DNA from: Natrarchaeobaculum sulfurireducens
Lineage (GTDB): Archaea > Halobacteriota > Halobacteria > Halobacteriales > Natrialbaceae
Direction: 5' to 3'
Length of the DNA stretch: 64,000 nt
Assembly (NCBI RefSeq): GCF_003430825.1
Contig: NZ_CP024047.1
Span: 1,178,001-1,242,000, forward strand
Positions 36,703 to 45,268 of this stretch are shown here, one piece after another. The translations under genes and the position numbers were made by a program. The first letter of the stretch is position 1. The number at the start of each line of letters is the position of its first letter. Under the pieces are notes generated by a model, which saw only the letters and a list, made by a program, of their open reading frames with translations, had not been told where the DNA came from and did no database searches.

Positions 36703-37776
36703 CTACGCCTCGGTCTCGAGGCGGAACACGAGCACGTTCTGGTGGACCATCGAAGGGACGAACGAGAACGGGTAGCCGTAGACGTGGAGGTCTTTCGTGG
36801 GGTCGTACCAGATCAGGTTCGCGGCCAGCGTCAGGGGTGCGGTCGACTCGATCGCCCGTGCGAGGTCACCCGAGAGAAACTCGTAGGACTGCTCACGGTA
36901 CATATCGCCGATGAAGACAACGACGTGGCCCTCGGGGGTGACCGCGTCCGCGAACCGATCGAACTTCTCGGCCATGTCTGAAAGCCACTCGTCTTTCGTC
37001 CCCGTCGTCGGTTCGTCGGCGGACTCGAGGGCGGCCCCGTCGGCCGACTCGGCTCCGTCCGCCACGTCCTCTCTATCCGCATCGAACGCGCCGAGTTTGC
37101 TCTCTCGAGTCGCGCGTTCGTTACGCGTCTGCTCGAGTTCGTCCATGTTCCAGTAAGGGACGTCGGTCAACAGAAGTTCGACCGAGTGGTCGGGGACGTC
37201 CTCGATCAGGTCGGCGCAGTCGCCGTGGCGCAGTTCCTGGGCGGTTAGCGGGGGTTCGCCGCGGTCTGCTCGGGCCGCGTTCTCACGCTCGAGGACGGTC
37301 TCATAGATCTCGATCCACCGATCGTTCCGCTCGAAACCGATGGCCTCGCGCAGGCCGGTTCCTTCGTGTTCACAGAAACTCGCACCGAGGAGCGTACCGC
37401 CAACGCCTGCGAACGGATCGAGGACGGTATCGCCGGCTTTGCTGAACCGACCGATGAGTTCGGCACAGAGCCGCGGTGGTTTCTGACCGCCGTGTTCGCT
37501 GCGCAGCTCGTGTTGAACGTCCGGCGGATAGCTCTCGGCGATGACTGACTTGGTGGCGTACTTCCACTCTTTGCCGGTGAGGTCGTTGACCCGATTGCGC
37601 TCGTCGTAGATGCCCCGTCCCTCGACGTAGCGCTGATGATCGGCGAGGTCGCTGGTGTCGATCACCTCCCCGTCTTCGACCGGAAGGGACTCTTCGCGTG
37701 CGCGATCGACGTCGAACCCGCCGTCCTCGTCGGTGAACAATCGACCCTGACGGTGGCCGTCCCCATCGTCTGCCAT
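36703..37776 (-). CDS. Orphan N4/N6-type DNA methyltransferase-like protein
   Basis: 357 residues of the class I SAM-dependent methylase fold. Motif I is VLDPFAGVGGTLLGA and a motif IV-like TDVPYWNMDEL follows, where most DNA amino-methylases have DPPYW or NPPY. Between motif IV and the C-terminal strands is an acidic insert (about residues 230-275, rich in Ala/Asp/Glu). The C-terminal VVVFIGDMYRE and the end LVFRLETEA complete the fold. No restriction endonuclease or specificity gene is beside it. It could methylate DNA or RNA; the variant Asp-Val-Pro-Tyr motif leaves the activity open. The start MADDGDGHRQ was chosen over an upstream alternative. Confidence 0.8.
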   Translation of the reverse strand: MADDGDGHRQGRLFTDEDGGFDVDRAREESLPVEDGEVIDTSDLADHQRYVEGRGIYDERNRVNDLTGKEWKYATKSVIAESYPPDVQHELRSEHGGQKPPRLCAELIGRFSKAGDTVLDPFAGVGGTLLGASFCEHEGTGLREAIGFERNDRWIEIYETVLERENAARADRGEPPLTAQELRHGDCADLIEDVPDHSVELLLTDVPYWNMDELEQTRNERATRESKLGAFDADREDVADGAESADGAALESADEPTTGTKDEWLSDMAEKFDRFADAVTPEGHVVVFIGDMYREQSYEFLSGDLARAIESTAPLTLAANLIWYDPTKDLHVYGYPFSFVPSMVHQNVLVFRLETEA

Positions 37777-37895
37777 ACTATCTGGTGGGTGCTCACGCCG
37801 GTCGCTTAAACCTACAGCTCCCGGCGCGATCCGATCCACCCCCGGTAACCCCGGTGTTAGCGAGCCGCTTTGACGCTCGAGGGACTATTCCGTCC

Positions 37896-38903
37896 ATGAA
37901 CATGCTCGTAGATGGGGAGTGGCGAACGGACGCGTTCGAGACGACCGACGAGTCGGGTTCGTTCGAACGCCAGGAGACGACGTTTCGCGACTGGATTCGC
38001 GACGAGCCGGATGCGACCTATCAGCCGGAGGCGGGACGATACCACCTCTACGTCTCTTATGCGTGTCCGTGGGCTCACCGGACGCTCGTGGTTCGAGCGC
38101 TGAAGGGACTCGAGGATGTCATCCCGGTATCGGTCGTCGATCCCTACCGCGGGGAGGACGGCTGGCAGTTTACGCCGGCGAAAGACGGCTGTACACACGA
38201 CCGAGTGCACGACGCCGACTTCCTGCGAGAGCTGTATGTGAAGGCCGACCCGGACGCGACCTGTCGCGTGACGGTCCCGGTCCTCTGGGACACGCACGAA
38301 GACACCATCGTCAACAACGAGTCTCGAGAGATCATGCGGATGCTCGACACCGAGTTCGACGCGTACGCGACCCGGACCGTCGACCTCTACCCGAAGGGCT
38401 ACCGCGAGGACGTCGACCGGATCATCGAAGAAATCTACGAACCGATCAACAACGGCGTCTACCGGGCCGGCTTCGCGACGAAACAGGAGCCCTACGACGA
38501 GGCTATCGACGAGCTGTTTTCGGCGCTTGGACACTGGGACGACGTCCTCAGCGAGCAGCGATACCTCGCGGGCGACCGGCTTACGGAAGCTGACGTCGCG
38601 ATGTTTACGACCCTGGTCCGGTTTGATCAGGTCTACCACACGCACTTCATGTGTAACGTTCAGTATGTCCGGGAGTACGACTCTCTCTGGCCGTACCTTC
38701 GGGATCTGTATCAGACGCCGGGAGTCGCAAAAACGGTCGATCAGCGCCACATAAAAGAACATTACTACACGACGCACCCGGAGGTCAACCCGCATCGAAT
38801 CGTCGCCCGAGGGCCCGACCTCGGGTTCGATGCCCCACACGACCGAGACGATCTGCCTGGTGGCCCGCCGTCGGCACTCGCCGGCGCTGAGGCTGACGAC
38901 TGA
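37896..38903 (+). CDS. Xi-class glutathione S-transferase / glutathionyl-hydroquinone reductase-like
   Basis: 335 residues. The thioredoxin-fold N-terminal part carries YVSYACPWAHRT with catalytic Cys57, and the C-terminal helical domain has NNGVYRAGFATKQEPYD and LTEADVAMFTTLVRFD, all typical of the YqjG/ECM4 family. These enzymes reduce S-conjugated hydroquinones. As haloarchaea generally lack glutathione, gamma-glutamylcysteine may replace it. The Pro-rich acidic tail after about residue 305 is extra. The ATG at 37896 fits the family start better than the GTG 111 nt upstream. Confidence 0.92.
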   Translation: MNMLVDGEWRTDAFETTDESGSFERQETTFRDWIRDEPDATYQPEAGRYHLYVSYACPWAHRTLVVRALKGLEDVIPVSVVDPYRGEDGWQFTPAKDGCTHDRVHDADFLRELYVKADPDATCRVTVPVLWDTHEDTIVNNESREIMRMLDTEFDAYATRTVDLYPKGYREDVDRIIEEIYEPINNGVYRAGFATKQEPYDEAIDELFSALGHWDDVLSEQRYLAGDRLTEADVAMFTTLVRFDQVYHTHFMCNVQYVREYDSLWPYLRDLYQTPGVAKTVDQRHIKEHYYTTHPEVNPHRIVARGPDLGFDAPHDRDDLPGGPPSALAGAEADD

Positions 38904-39017
38904 CTGTCAGGAGAAGATCCTCGACTCGAATATAGTTCGTGCGAACGCCGATCCGCCAGTTTCAGCCTGACCGCGACCTCGGGTGGTCTGGTCGGAAACT
39001 CAATACAGGAGCCCGTC

Positions 39018-39299
39018 TCAGGCTTCGGCCTCCGCTTCGGCCTCTTCCTCTGCATCGTCTTCGGGCTCCGGTTCTGTCGGTGCCTGAGGCCGCGGCCGAT
39101 CGGGATCGTTCCGCCACGCCTCATATCGCGGCTCGATCGACTCCTCCGTCACGAACACTCGCCAGAGAATCCACGCGAGCACGAGGATCGGGAGAAGGGG
39201 CAACACGACGATCACCATGAGCGCCGCCATCGCGTACCCGAACGCAGACATCTGCAAGTTCGGGCCATAACCCGTCGATTCGGCCACCTTGGTGGACAT
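39018..39299 (-). CDS. Small haloarchaeal membrane protein (DUF7535-like)
   Basis: 93 residues. An N-terminal soluble part is followed by one strong hydrophobic segment (about residues 22-48: YAMAALMVIVVLPLLPILV) and then EPRYEAWRNDPDR and a highly acidic Ala/Glu tail. This matches small membrane proteins that I know as DUF7535 in haloarchaea. The acidic tail probably faces the cytoplasm. It stands alone; function unknown. Confidence 0.75.
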   Translation of the reverse strand: MSTKVAESTGYGPNLQMSAFGYAMAALMVIVVLPLLPILVLAWILWRVFVTEESIEPRYEAWRNDPDRPRPQAPTEPEPEDDAEEEAEAEAEA

Positions 39300-39506
39300 A
39301 CGTCAGCGTTGGTGGGTTCCGCTATTCGGTCTTTCGATACGAACCGTCTCGTGGGCACACGGAAGTCGGACAGGAGGACTCGATTCGAACCCGTCGACGC
39401 TCGATCGCCCAGCTCACTCTCACCTCAGCTCACGAGCGTCGCGCGACCGCCAGGTGGGCGGAGACGAGGGCCTCGGTGGATCGAGTCCGGGATCGGTTCG
39501 ACCGGA

Positions 39507-40313
39507 TCATCCCGTCTGGAGACCGCCGCGACCCTCGTCTCCGTCGTCGAGGACGGCCTGGGCGTCGTCTTCGGGTCGGTAACCCAGCTCGAGCATCGTC
39601 TCCGAGAGCGAGAGGAACCGTTCGGTGTTCGCGGAGATGCCGTGGGCGACCGTCGGGGTGGTTCGGAGAGCTGTCATCGTGACGGCATCGATCAGCCGCC
39701 TGCAGTCGTCGGGGCTGAGCCACATCGCACGCGCGTACCGCTCGCCGGCGGCGTCGCGCTCGGCACACTCCTCACGGAGTTGGTCACGGCTGAGCAGCCA
39801 GCCGATCCGCACGTTGACCACGTCGAGGCCGTGGCGTTTCGCGTAGTAGTCCCCCATCGCCTCGCCGACGACCTTCGTCACGCCGTAGTAAGTATCCGGG
39901 TCCGGTCGGTCCTCCGGCCGGATCACGGTCGGCTGACCCGTCGTCGACTCCGGGCGGCTTGCCGAGACGACGTTTTCCATGTTGACCGCGTGGTTCGAAC
40001 TCGCGAAGACGACCCGCTCGAGATCGTTTCCAACGGCCGCTTCGTAGGCGTTGTAGACACCGTCGACGTTCGGTCCCGAAAGCGCATCCCACTCAGCGCG
40101 TGGATCGGGATTCGCCGCGAGGTGGACCAGTACGTCCTGGCCCGACAGCGCATCGACGAATTCGTCACGGTTCGCAATCTCGAGCGTCGTGGTGTCGAGG
40201 TCGTCCGTCTCGCTGTGTGAAAAGAGGGTCAGCTCCACGTCCCGGTCCGAGAACGCTTCGATGGCTTCCCGTCCGACGGAGCCAGAGGCACCAGTTATCG
40301 CCACGTTCGTCAT
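39507..40313 (-). CDS. NAD-dependent SDR-type dehydrogenase similar to Azf (glucose-6-phosphate/uronate dehydrogenase family)
   Basis: 268 residues of the extended SDR fold. The NAD-binding ITGASGSVGREA, the VHLAANPDPRAEWDAL loop, FASSNHAVNMENV with the active-site Ser, and YYGVTKVVGEAM (the Tyr and Lys of the catalytic triad) are intact. FASSNHAV, VNVRIGWLL and RAMWLSPDDCRRL are very like haloarchaeal Azf, the NAD-dependent glucose-6-phosphate dehydrogenase, and uronate dehydrogenases. Paralogs are common, so the substrate is uncertain. Its start overlaps the end of the small upstream frame by 4 nt. Confidence 0.88.
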   Translation of the reverse strand: MTNVAITGASGSVGREAIEAFSDRDVELTLFSHSETDDLDTTTLEIANRDEFVDALSGQDVLVHLAANPDPRAEWDALSGPNVDGVYNAYEAAVGNDLERVVFASSNHAVNMENVVSASRPESTTGQPTVIRPEDRPDPDTYYGVTKVVGEAMGDYYAKRHGLDVVNVRIGWLLSRDQLREECAERDAAGERYARAMWLSPDDCRRLIDAVTMTALRTTPTVAHGISANTERFLSLSETMLELGYRPEDDAQAVLDDGDEGRGGLQTG

Positions 40314-40618
40314 ACGGAATCGACGCGAGGGGGTCGGAAATAGGTCGGGCCAGCGTCTTCTTGCTCAGCCTCGAGCCCCTCGAAGACGGGCGGCGAACGC
40401 GGCTTCTCCACCGGGAGACGTTTCGCGGCGCTCTCGTCCCGGTGCTGTTCGACCACACTCGCGTCGAACGCAGTTTCGAAGCGATGAACGACGCGATCAA
40501 AGACCGTGCCGAACGTCGGGCCACCGTCTCGAGTCGGCCGTGATCGAAAGTCGGCTGGTGACCGGCAAACCGGACATATGACGGGTGTTAACCGCAGCCC
40601 TAACTTGGTAGGTACCAC
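40310..40618 (-). CDS. Possible small hypothetical protein coupled to the Azf-like gene
   Basis: 102 residues. It begins with a basic stretch holding ICPVCRSPAD, a lone CxxC, then FGTVFDRVVHRFETAFDASV and a polar C-terminus. Codon third positions are G/C-rich, as in real haloarchaeal genes, and its stop overlaps the next start (40310-40313). However, composition is less acidic than usual and I do not recognise a family. It could be a real small protein, a fragment of a longer ancestor, or a chance frame. Confidence 0.4.
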   Translation of the reverse strand: MVPTKLGLRLTPVICPVCRSPADFRSRPTRDGGPTFGTVFDRVVHRFETAFDASVVEQHRDESAAKRLPVEKPRSPPVFEGLEAEQEDAGPTYFRPPRVDSV

Positions 40619-40651
40619 AGGGATTGATATTCAGAAGCACAATTGGGACAT

Positions 40652-41356
40652 ATGGAACGCCGAACATTTTTGATGGCGACTGGGGGGACGGTCACCATCG
40701 CTGGCTGTATGACGGGGGAGAACACGGAAGACGAGAACGCAGATGTCGAGGACAACGAGGACGTAGACGACCGAGAGGCGTCGATCGAGATCGTCGATTC
40801 GACGGTGATCGACGACTCGTCCGACGGTAGTGCGGCGGATCCCTGGGTGCAGGTCGACGTCGAGAACGGGACCGACGTTCCCCACGGCGGGATCAGGATC
40901 GTGTCGGAGGTCCTCGACGACGAGGACACGGTCCTGGCGTCCGAAACACACACCACGAGCTATCTGCCACCGGAGACGACGCTGCGATACTTTCACGAGG
41001 GAAGCTTCGAGATGGACGAGTTCGACTCACTCGAACACGACATCGAGGTCGAACACGCTCAGGTTCGGAGTACGGAACTCGAGGACGTCACCGTAACGGA
41101 CACCAGCCTCTCCGTCGGCGGCGACCTCATCAACGTGGTGGGTGACCTCGAGTTAGCTGACCCCGATCACGACAGGGTCGTCGTCGTCGCGCCGATCTGG
41201 GACGAGGCCGGACGGCTCCGCGGAACGGGAACCTACATCGAAAACAGCCCAACCGAATCGTTCGAGTTTAGCGCCGATTCGTCCGGTTTCCGGGCCCCCG
41301 GTGGCGCCGAACCGATCGACTCCTACGACGTGTACGTCTTCGACGATCTTCCCTGA
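40652..41356 (+). CDS. Tat-exported lipoprotein of unknown function (FxLYD-like)
   Basis: 234 residues. MERRTFLMATGGTVTIAGC gives a twin-arginine signal and lipobox (Cys near residue 19). An acidic Asp/Glu/Asn linker follows, then a beta-sandwich-like region with VQVDVENGTDVPHGGIRIVS and a second VVGDLELADPDHDRVVVVAPIWDEAG, a repeat pattern seen in FxLYD domains. The protein probably sits on the outside of the membrane. A start three codons upstream is possible. Function is unknown. Confidence 0.82.
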   Translation: MERRTFLMATGGTVTIAGCMTGENTEDENADVEDNEDVDDREASIEIVDSTVIDDSSDGSAADPWVQVDVENGTDVPHGGIRIVSEVLDDEDTVLASETHTTSYLPPETTLRYFHEGSFEMDEFDSLEHDIEVEHAQVRSTELEDVTVTDTSLSVGGDLINVVGDLELADPDHDRVVVVAPIWDEAGRLRGTGTYIENSPTESFEFSADSSGFRAPGGAEPIDSYDVYVFDDLP

Positions 41357-41516
41357 GCCGGATCACGGAACCGATCACCCAGGACGGCCGCAGAATCAAC
41401 CGTGATCAGCAGGGAACGACCGCCCGTAGCTTCAGCTCGGCCGCTCGAGGAGTGATGGTGGGTCCCCCTCTCCCGACGGTCGGTCACCGGTCTGGCGAGC
41501 GAGACGGATTCACCGC

Positions 41517-42170
41517 TCAGAGAAGCTCCGGCACGGCCTCGAGCGATTCGATCTCGTAGGTCGGATCGTTCGAGAGCGCGTAGTCGAGTCGGTGATCACG
41601 TCGCACGAACGCGGCGTCGATTCCGAGGGCGTTCGCCGCCTCGACGTCGACCTGGCTGTCGCCGACGTACAGCGGCTTCGAGGCGTCGAGTTCGGCGATC
41701 GCTTGCTCGAGGTAGTACGGCCGTGGCTTCTTCCGTTCGATACCTCGGAGCGTCGGCTCTCGGCCGTACCAGACGTCGAACCCGCCGACGTCGGTGTACT
41801 CGAGGATGTTCTCGATCGTCTCGTGCTGGTTGTTGCTGACGATCCCGGTCGGTGTCTCGATGGCCGCGAGCGCACTGGCGTCCGGGTAGGGACGTTTCTG
41901 TCCGCTCTTGAGTTGCTCGAGCTGGGCGTCGATTGCGGCTCGCTCGCGCTCACGCCAGAGCCGTTCCGGCTCGAGGCCGTGGTCGGTTGCGATCTGTCGG
42001 AGCGACGAGACGGTCGGACGGACGAGCGTCTGGACGTGGTCGTCCGTCGGTTCGGAGATGCCGACGGCTCGGAAGGCCTCACGCATCGCGTCGACCAAGA
42101 CGGTACGGTCCGTCGGCGTGGTCAACACGCCGTCGTTGTCGAACAGAACTGCGTCGTATGCCGTTCCCAT
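41517..42170 (-). CDS. HAD-superfamily hydrolase (phosphoglycolate phosphatase-like)
   Basis: 217 residues. The nucleophile motif is VLFDNDGVLTT (Asp11 and Asp13), motif II Ser/Thr lies in GIVSNNQHET, the Lys in IERKKPRPYY and the acidic motif in YVGDSQVDVEAANALGIDA. A helical cap domain (about 20-85) gives the C1-cap architecture of phosphoglycolate phosphatases and beta-phosphoglucomutases. The substrate is unknown. The gene is divergent from the DUF6735 gene. Confidence 0.9.
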   Translation of the reverse strand: MGTAYDAVLFDNDGVLTTPTDRTVLVDAMREAFRAVGISEPTDDHVQTLVRPTVSSLRQIATDHGLEPERLWRERERAAIDAQLEQLKSGQKRPYPDASALAAIETPTGIVSNNQHETIENILEYTDVGGFDVWYGREPTLRGIERKKPRPYYLEQAIAELDASKPLYVGDSQVDVEAANALGIDAAFVRRDHRLDYALSNDPTYEIESLEAVPELL

Positions 42171-42339
42171 CGGCTCGAGTCGGGCTACGGTCCGAAGGAT
42201 ATTCGGCGTTTTGCCGACCGAGGGTCGCCGCCGTCCGGAGGTTCAAGTACGGACGGGCGACCAGTGCCAGCGATGTCCGTCCGTACCGACGTTCCTCATC
42301 GCCCGCCGATCGACGACACACGACAGCGTGGAGGGGCCG

Positions 42340-42846
42340 ATGGGCCATAGAGCCCTCGTCGCCTATCAGCGCCCGGATCGACTGTACGACCTCCGATACA
42401 GCCACTGGGGCGGTGAGGACCTCTCGCTGATCGACGCGATCGGCCCGGCGTCGCCGCTGGCGAACGGAGCCGTCGACGCTGGCCTGTTCGCGGATTCAGT
42501 CGCTCGAGATCGTATCCTCTCGGATTTCCTCGATCCCTGTATCTACGAGGCGCTCTATCTCGTCTCGCCCGACTCCGGGTACGCGGTCGACGCCTTTCGC
42601 GTCTGTTGGCTCGAGTGGGGCGACGGACGCGATGAGGGCCGCGGCGCGATCCTCGAGAGTCGCCCCGAAGACGATCGGGCTATCAAAACGTGGTTTCGCG
42701 CGACGAAGACGACGATCGGAGACGTCGTCGAAATGGGTTCCCTCACGCGTCGGGCGGCACGGTCCTACCTCGAATCACGGCTGTGTGAGAAACGGGGTGC
42801 CGTCGTCTACTCGTATCGGGGGGTGGACAGTCCGGATGCAGACTAA
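42340..42846 (+). CDS. DUF6735 family haloarchaeal protein
   Basis: 168 residues starting MGHRALVAYQRPDRLYDLRYSHWGG, the distinctive start of the haloarchaeal DUF6735 family, followed by LSLIDAIGPASPLANG and YLVSPDSGYAVDAFRVCWLEW. It appears soluble with no known catalytic motif. It is short, acidic and alone, upstream of an interrupted coding frame. Function unknown. Confidence 0.82.
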   Translation: MGHRALVAYQRPDRLYDLRYSHWGGEDLSLIDAIGPASPLANGAVDAGLFADSVARDRILSDFLDPCIYEALYLVSPDSGYAVDAFRVCWLEWGDGRDEGRGAILESRPEDDRAIKTWFRATKTTIGDVVEMGSLTRRAARSYLESRLCEKRGAVVYSYRGVDSPDAD

Positions 42847-43007
42847 CACGGCTGTCGTCCGCACGGGACGGGCGTGGACGGACTGGCTGGTTGGGGCATC
42901 GACCCGGCGCGTTGTCGGGATCCTCGACGCGGCGAGCCCGACTCACTGGTGACGCCGTCGAAATCGAGATCGAGCGATGATCAGTATAGGTTCCGTGCCA
43001 GCGGAAA

Positions 43008-43418
43008 ATGACAGGCAGCCACGAATACTCGGCGAACGACCACGGGCGTCGTCCAACGCGTGGCATCGACCGACCCCCACACGATGAGGCGGCCGACTCG
43101 TGGCCGCTCGAGTCGGGCTTAGGTGATCTGATGAATCACGGCTTCGTCGGCCGATTCCCGACCCAGGGAAATGCGGCCAACCCGCTGCTCTGACAGCGCG
43201 CCGTCGACCCCGACCCCGACGAGGCGCGCGAAGCGCTCGAGCGAACGGCCGAAGTCGGCGGCATCACCGCACTGTGTGCCGTCAGACTCGAGGACGACTC
43301 CGCGGAGAACGTCGAGGAGACGATGGATGACCTCGCCGACCACGTGGCAAACGGCGACCTCGAGCTCGTCACGCCGGCTGAGTTAGACGAGTACGTCTAC
43401 GAAGAGGAAGACGAGTGA
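43008..43418 (+). pseudogene. Coding frame interrupted by an in-frame TGA; unidentified, possibly a polysaccharide-deacetylase C-terminus
   Basis: One frame with G/C-rich third positions runs from ATG 43008 to TGA 43191-43193 and continues without a frame change to a second TGA at 43416-43418. After the first stop it reads AVDPDPDEAREALERTAEVG, then CAVRLEDDSAENVEETMDDL and ANGDLELVTPAELDEYV. The last part resembles the closing helix and strand of NodB-type deacetylases, but this is weak. The smooth coding character on both sides suggests a single gene broken by a nonsense change, or a sequencing error. It lies 8 nt before the convergent mutS-like gene. Confidence 0.45.
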
Positions 43419-43425
43419 CGGACGG

Positions 43426-45210
43426 TCACTCGCTCGAGGGTGGCTCGTTCCAGCGGGCATCGGCGAGCGTTCGCTGGACGACATCGTGGCCGACCGACTC
43501 GGCGAGCGTCTCGAAGCCAGCCCGTTCGCGTCGGTCGCTCGCGTTGGCGACGAGGCGCGAGACGATGAACTCCGGCGTCGACCGGCCGACCGTGTCGAAC
43601 CGTGGCTGATAGTCGACGAGCAACTCGAGGTCCGGGCTGAGGCCCTCGGCGAAGATTCCGTCGACACGCGCTTCCGGCGGCAGTGGCTCCAGGTCGTCCG
43701 CCAGATGGGTGACGAACACCCCGAGTGCGTCGCGGTCGACCGACAGCGTCACGAGTCCATGCAGCAGGTCGGCAGCGCTGCCAGGTTCGGTGATCGCCTC
43801 GAACTCGTCGACCAGCATCAGCGTCCGGCCACCAGCCGAAAGCGGTGGCACGATCGAACGGAGGGTCGACTCGAGGACGCCAGCGTTGAAACTGGCGTGG
43901 CGGCGATGAAAGACCAGCGAGTCGACGGGCGTCACCTCGGCGCGCTCGGCCGGGACGGGCAGTCCCATCATCGCCAACAGGACGATCTGACAGCAGGTCT
44001 CGAGGAGCGTCGTCTTCCCGCCGCTGTTAGCCCCCGTGAGCACGGCGATGCGTTCGTGTCCCGGAGGTGTCTCGACGTCTGTCGGGACGTCGGTCACCGC
44101 GTGGTCACCGAGGGCGTACGTGACGGGCTGGACCGGCCCGTCGTGCTGGGCAGCGAGCGTGAGGTTTCGCGCTTCGACGATCGACACCGCGGCGTCGTCC
44201 CCACCGACAAACGTCGGTCGCGTACAGTCATAGGCGAGTGCAAAGCGAGCCAGCGAGAGGTGTAACGCGATGTCGTCGACCGCTTCGACCGCCCGGTCGA
44301 CGGCCGTCCGGCGCTCCTCGAGCGTCGCCTCGAGGTCGCTCGCGACGGCCGTTTCACGCTCGTCGATGGCCTCGGTGAGGTCCTGTCTGAGCGTTCGTAC
44401 GGTTCCGGCGACGAAGTCCGTCGCGTCGGTCGCATCGGTCGGCATCGCCTCCCGAACTCCCTCGATCGTGACAGCCGTCTCGCTGACGAGGCGGTCCTCG
44501 AAGGCATCACGGAAGCCAGCCACGTCGCGGACGCCGTCGGCGCGCAACTCCTCGATCACCTCGAGCGCGTTCGCGTCGAGGTCCTCGACGGTTCCCAGGC
44601 CGGTTCGAAGCCGGTCGAGTTCGTCGTCCGCACCCTCCCTGACGCGGCCGTCGTCGAGTGCTGCGAGGGCGTCGGCTGCCTCGACGAGCCCGTCGCGCTC
44701 TAGCTCAGCAATGGTTGCGAACGGCCCCGAGTCCACACCAGCCTCGAGGAGGGCGAGTGCGGCCTCGACGGCGGCGTGTTCGCTCTCGTCACGCTCGTCG
44801 TAGCGCTCGTATGCCTCGAGGACGGTTTCGCGGTCGGCTTCGGGAAGGTCGGCCCAGGCGTTCCGGGCCGCGAGGACATCGTCGAGGCGGTCCTCCATCG
44901 CGTCGCGGTCGGAAAGCGGCGTGAGCACTCGGATTCGGTCGGCCGCCCGATCCGTCACGGCGCGTTCGACCGCCAGATCGAGCAGGTCCTTGTACGCGGC
45001 GCGCGCGTCGCTCGTTGCCAGTACCTCCATCCCGTCGCCGCCGGTCGCTCGACGCAGGATTCGCGTGGCTCGCCCCCGGGCGAGACCGGCCTCCGAGAGC
45101 GCTCGCACGTCGCCGCCCTCGATCGCCCGGATCGCTCGCTCTCGACCTAACTGCTCGACGAGCAGCGCCCGCGTCTTCGGCCCGACGCCCCAGTACTCCT
45201 CGAGTCGCAT
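43426..45210 (-). CDS. MutS-family ATPase with N-terminal helix-hairpin-helix (MutS5-like)
   Basis: 594 residues. A helix-hairpin-helix-like start (YWGVGPKTRALLVEQLG) leads into a long helical lever region and a C-terminal MutS ATPase: Walker A VLTGANSGGKTTLLE near residue 395, Walker B TLMLVDEFEAIT, and GVFVTHLADDL. The mismatch-recognition domain I of MutS1 is absent and there is no Smr nuclease domain as in MutS2. Such haloarchaeal MutS5-type proteins may bind branched DNA; the exact role is unknown. It stands alone on the minus strand downstream of the RND exporter gene. Confidence 0.88.
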   Translation of the reverse strand: MRLEEYWGVGPKTRALLVEQLGRERAIRAIEGGDVRALSEAGLARGRATRILRRATGGDGMEVLATSDARAAYKDLLDLAVERAVTDRAADRIRVLTPLSDRDAMEDRLDDVLAARNAWADLPEADRETVLEAYERYDERDESEHAAVEAALALLEAGVDSGPFATIAELERDGLVEAADALAALDDGRVREGADDELDRLRTGLGTVEDLDANALEVIEELRADGVRDVAGFRDAFEDRLVSETAVTIEGVREAMPTDATDATDFVAGTVRTLRQDLTEAIDERETAVASDLEATLEERRTAVDRAVEAVDDIALHLSLARFALAYDCTRPTFVGGDDAAVSIVEARNLTLAAQHDGPVQPVTYALGDHAVTDVPTDVETPPGHERIAVLTGANSGGKTTLLETCCQIVLLAMMGLPVPAERAEVTPVDSLVFHRRHASFNAGVLESTLRSIVPPLSAGGRTLMLVDEFEAITEPGSAADLLHGLVTLSVDRDALGVFVTHLADDLEPLPPEARVDGIFAEGLSPDLELLVDYQPRFDTVGRSTPEFIVSRLVANASDRRERAGFETLAESVGHDVVQRTLADARWNEPPSSE

Positions 45211-45268
45211 ACCCGTGGGTTCGAGTCAACGGTCTTGAAGGTGTGCCATTTCGGCGTCGCCTCCGGCG

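Noticed and set aside
42836-42952. 38-codon frame overlapping the end of the DUF6735 gene
   Set aside because: It is short, Trp- and Arg-rich, with no acidic bias and no recognised family.
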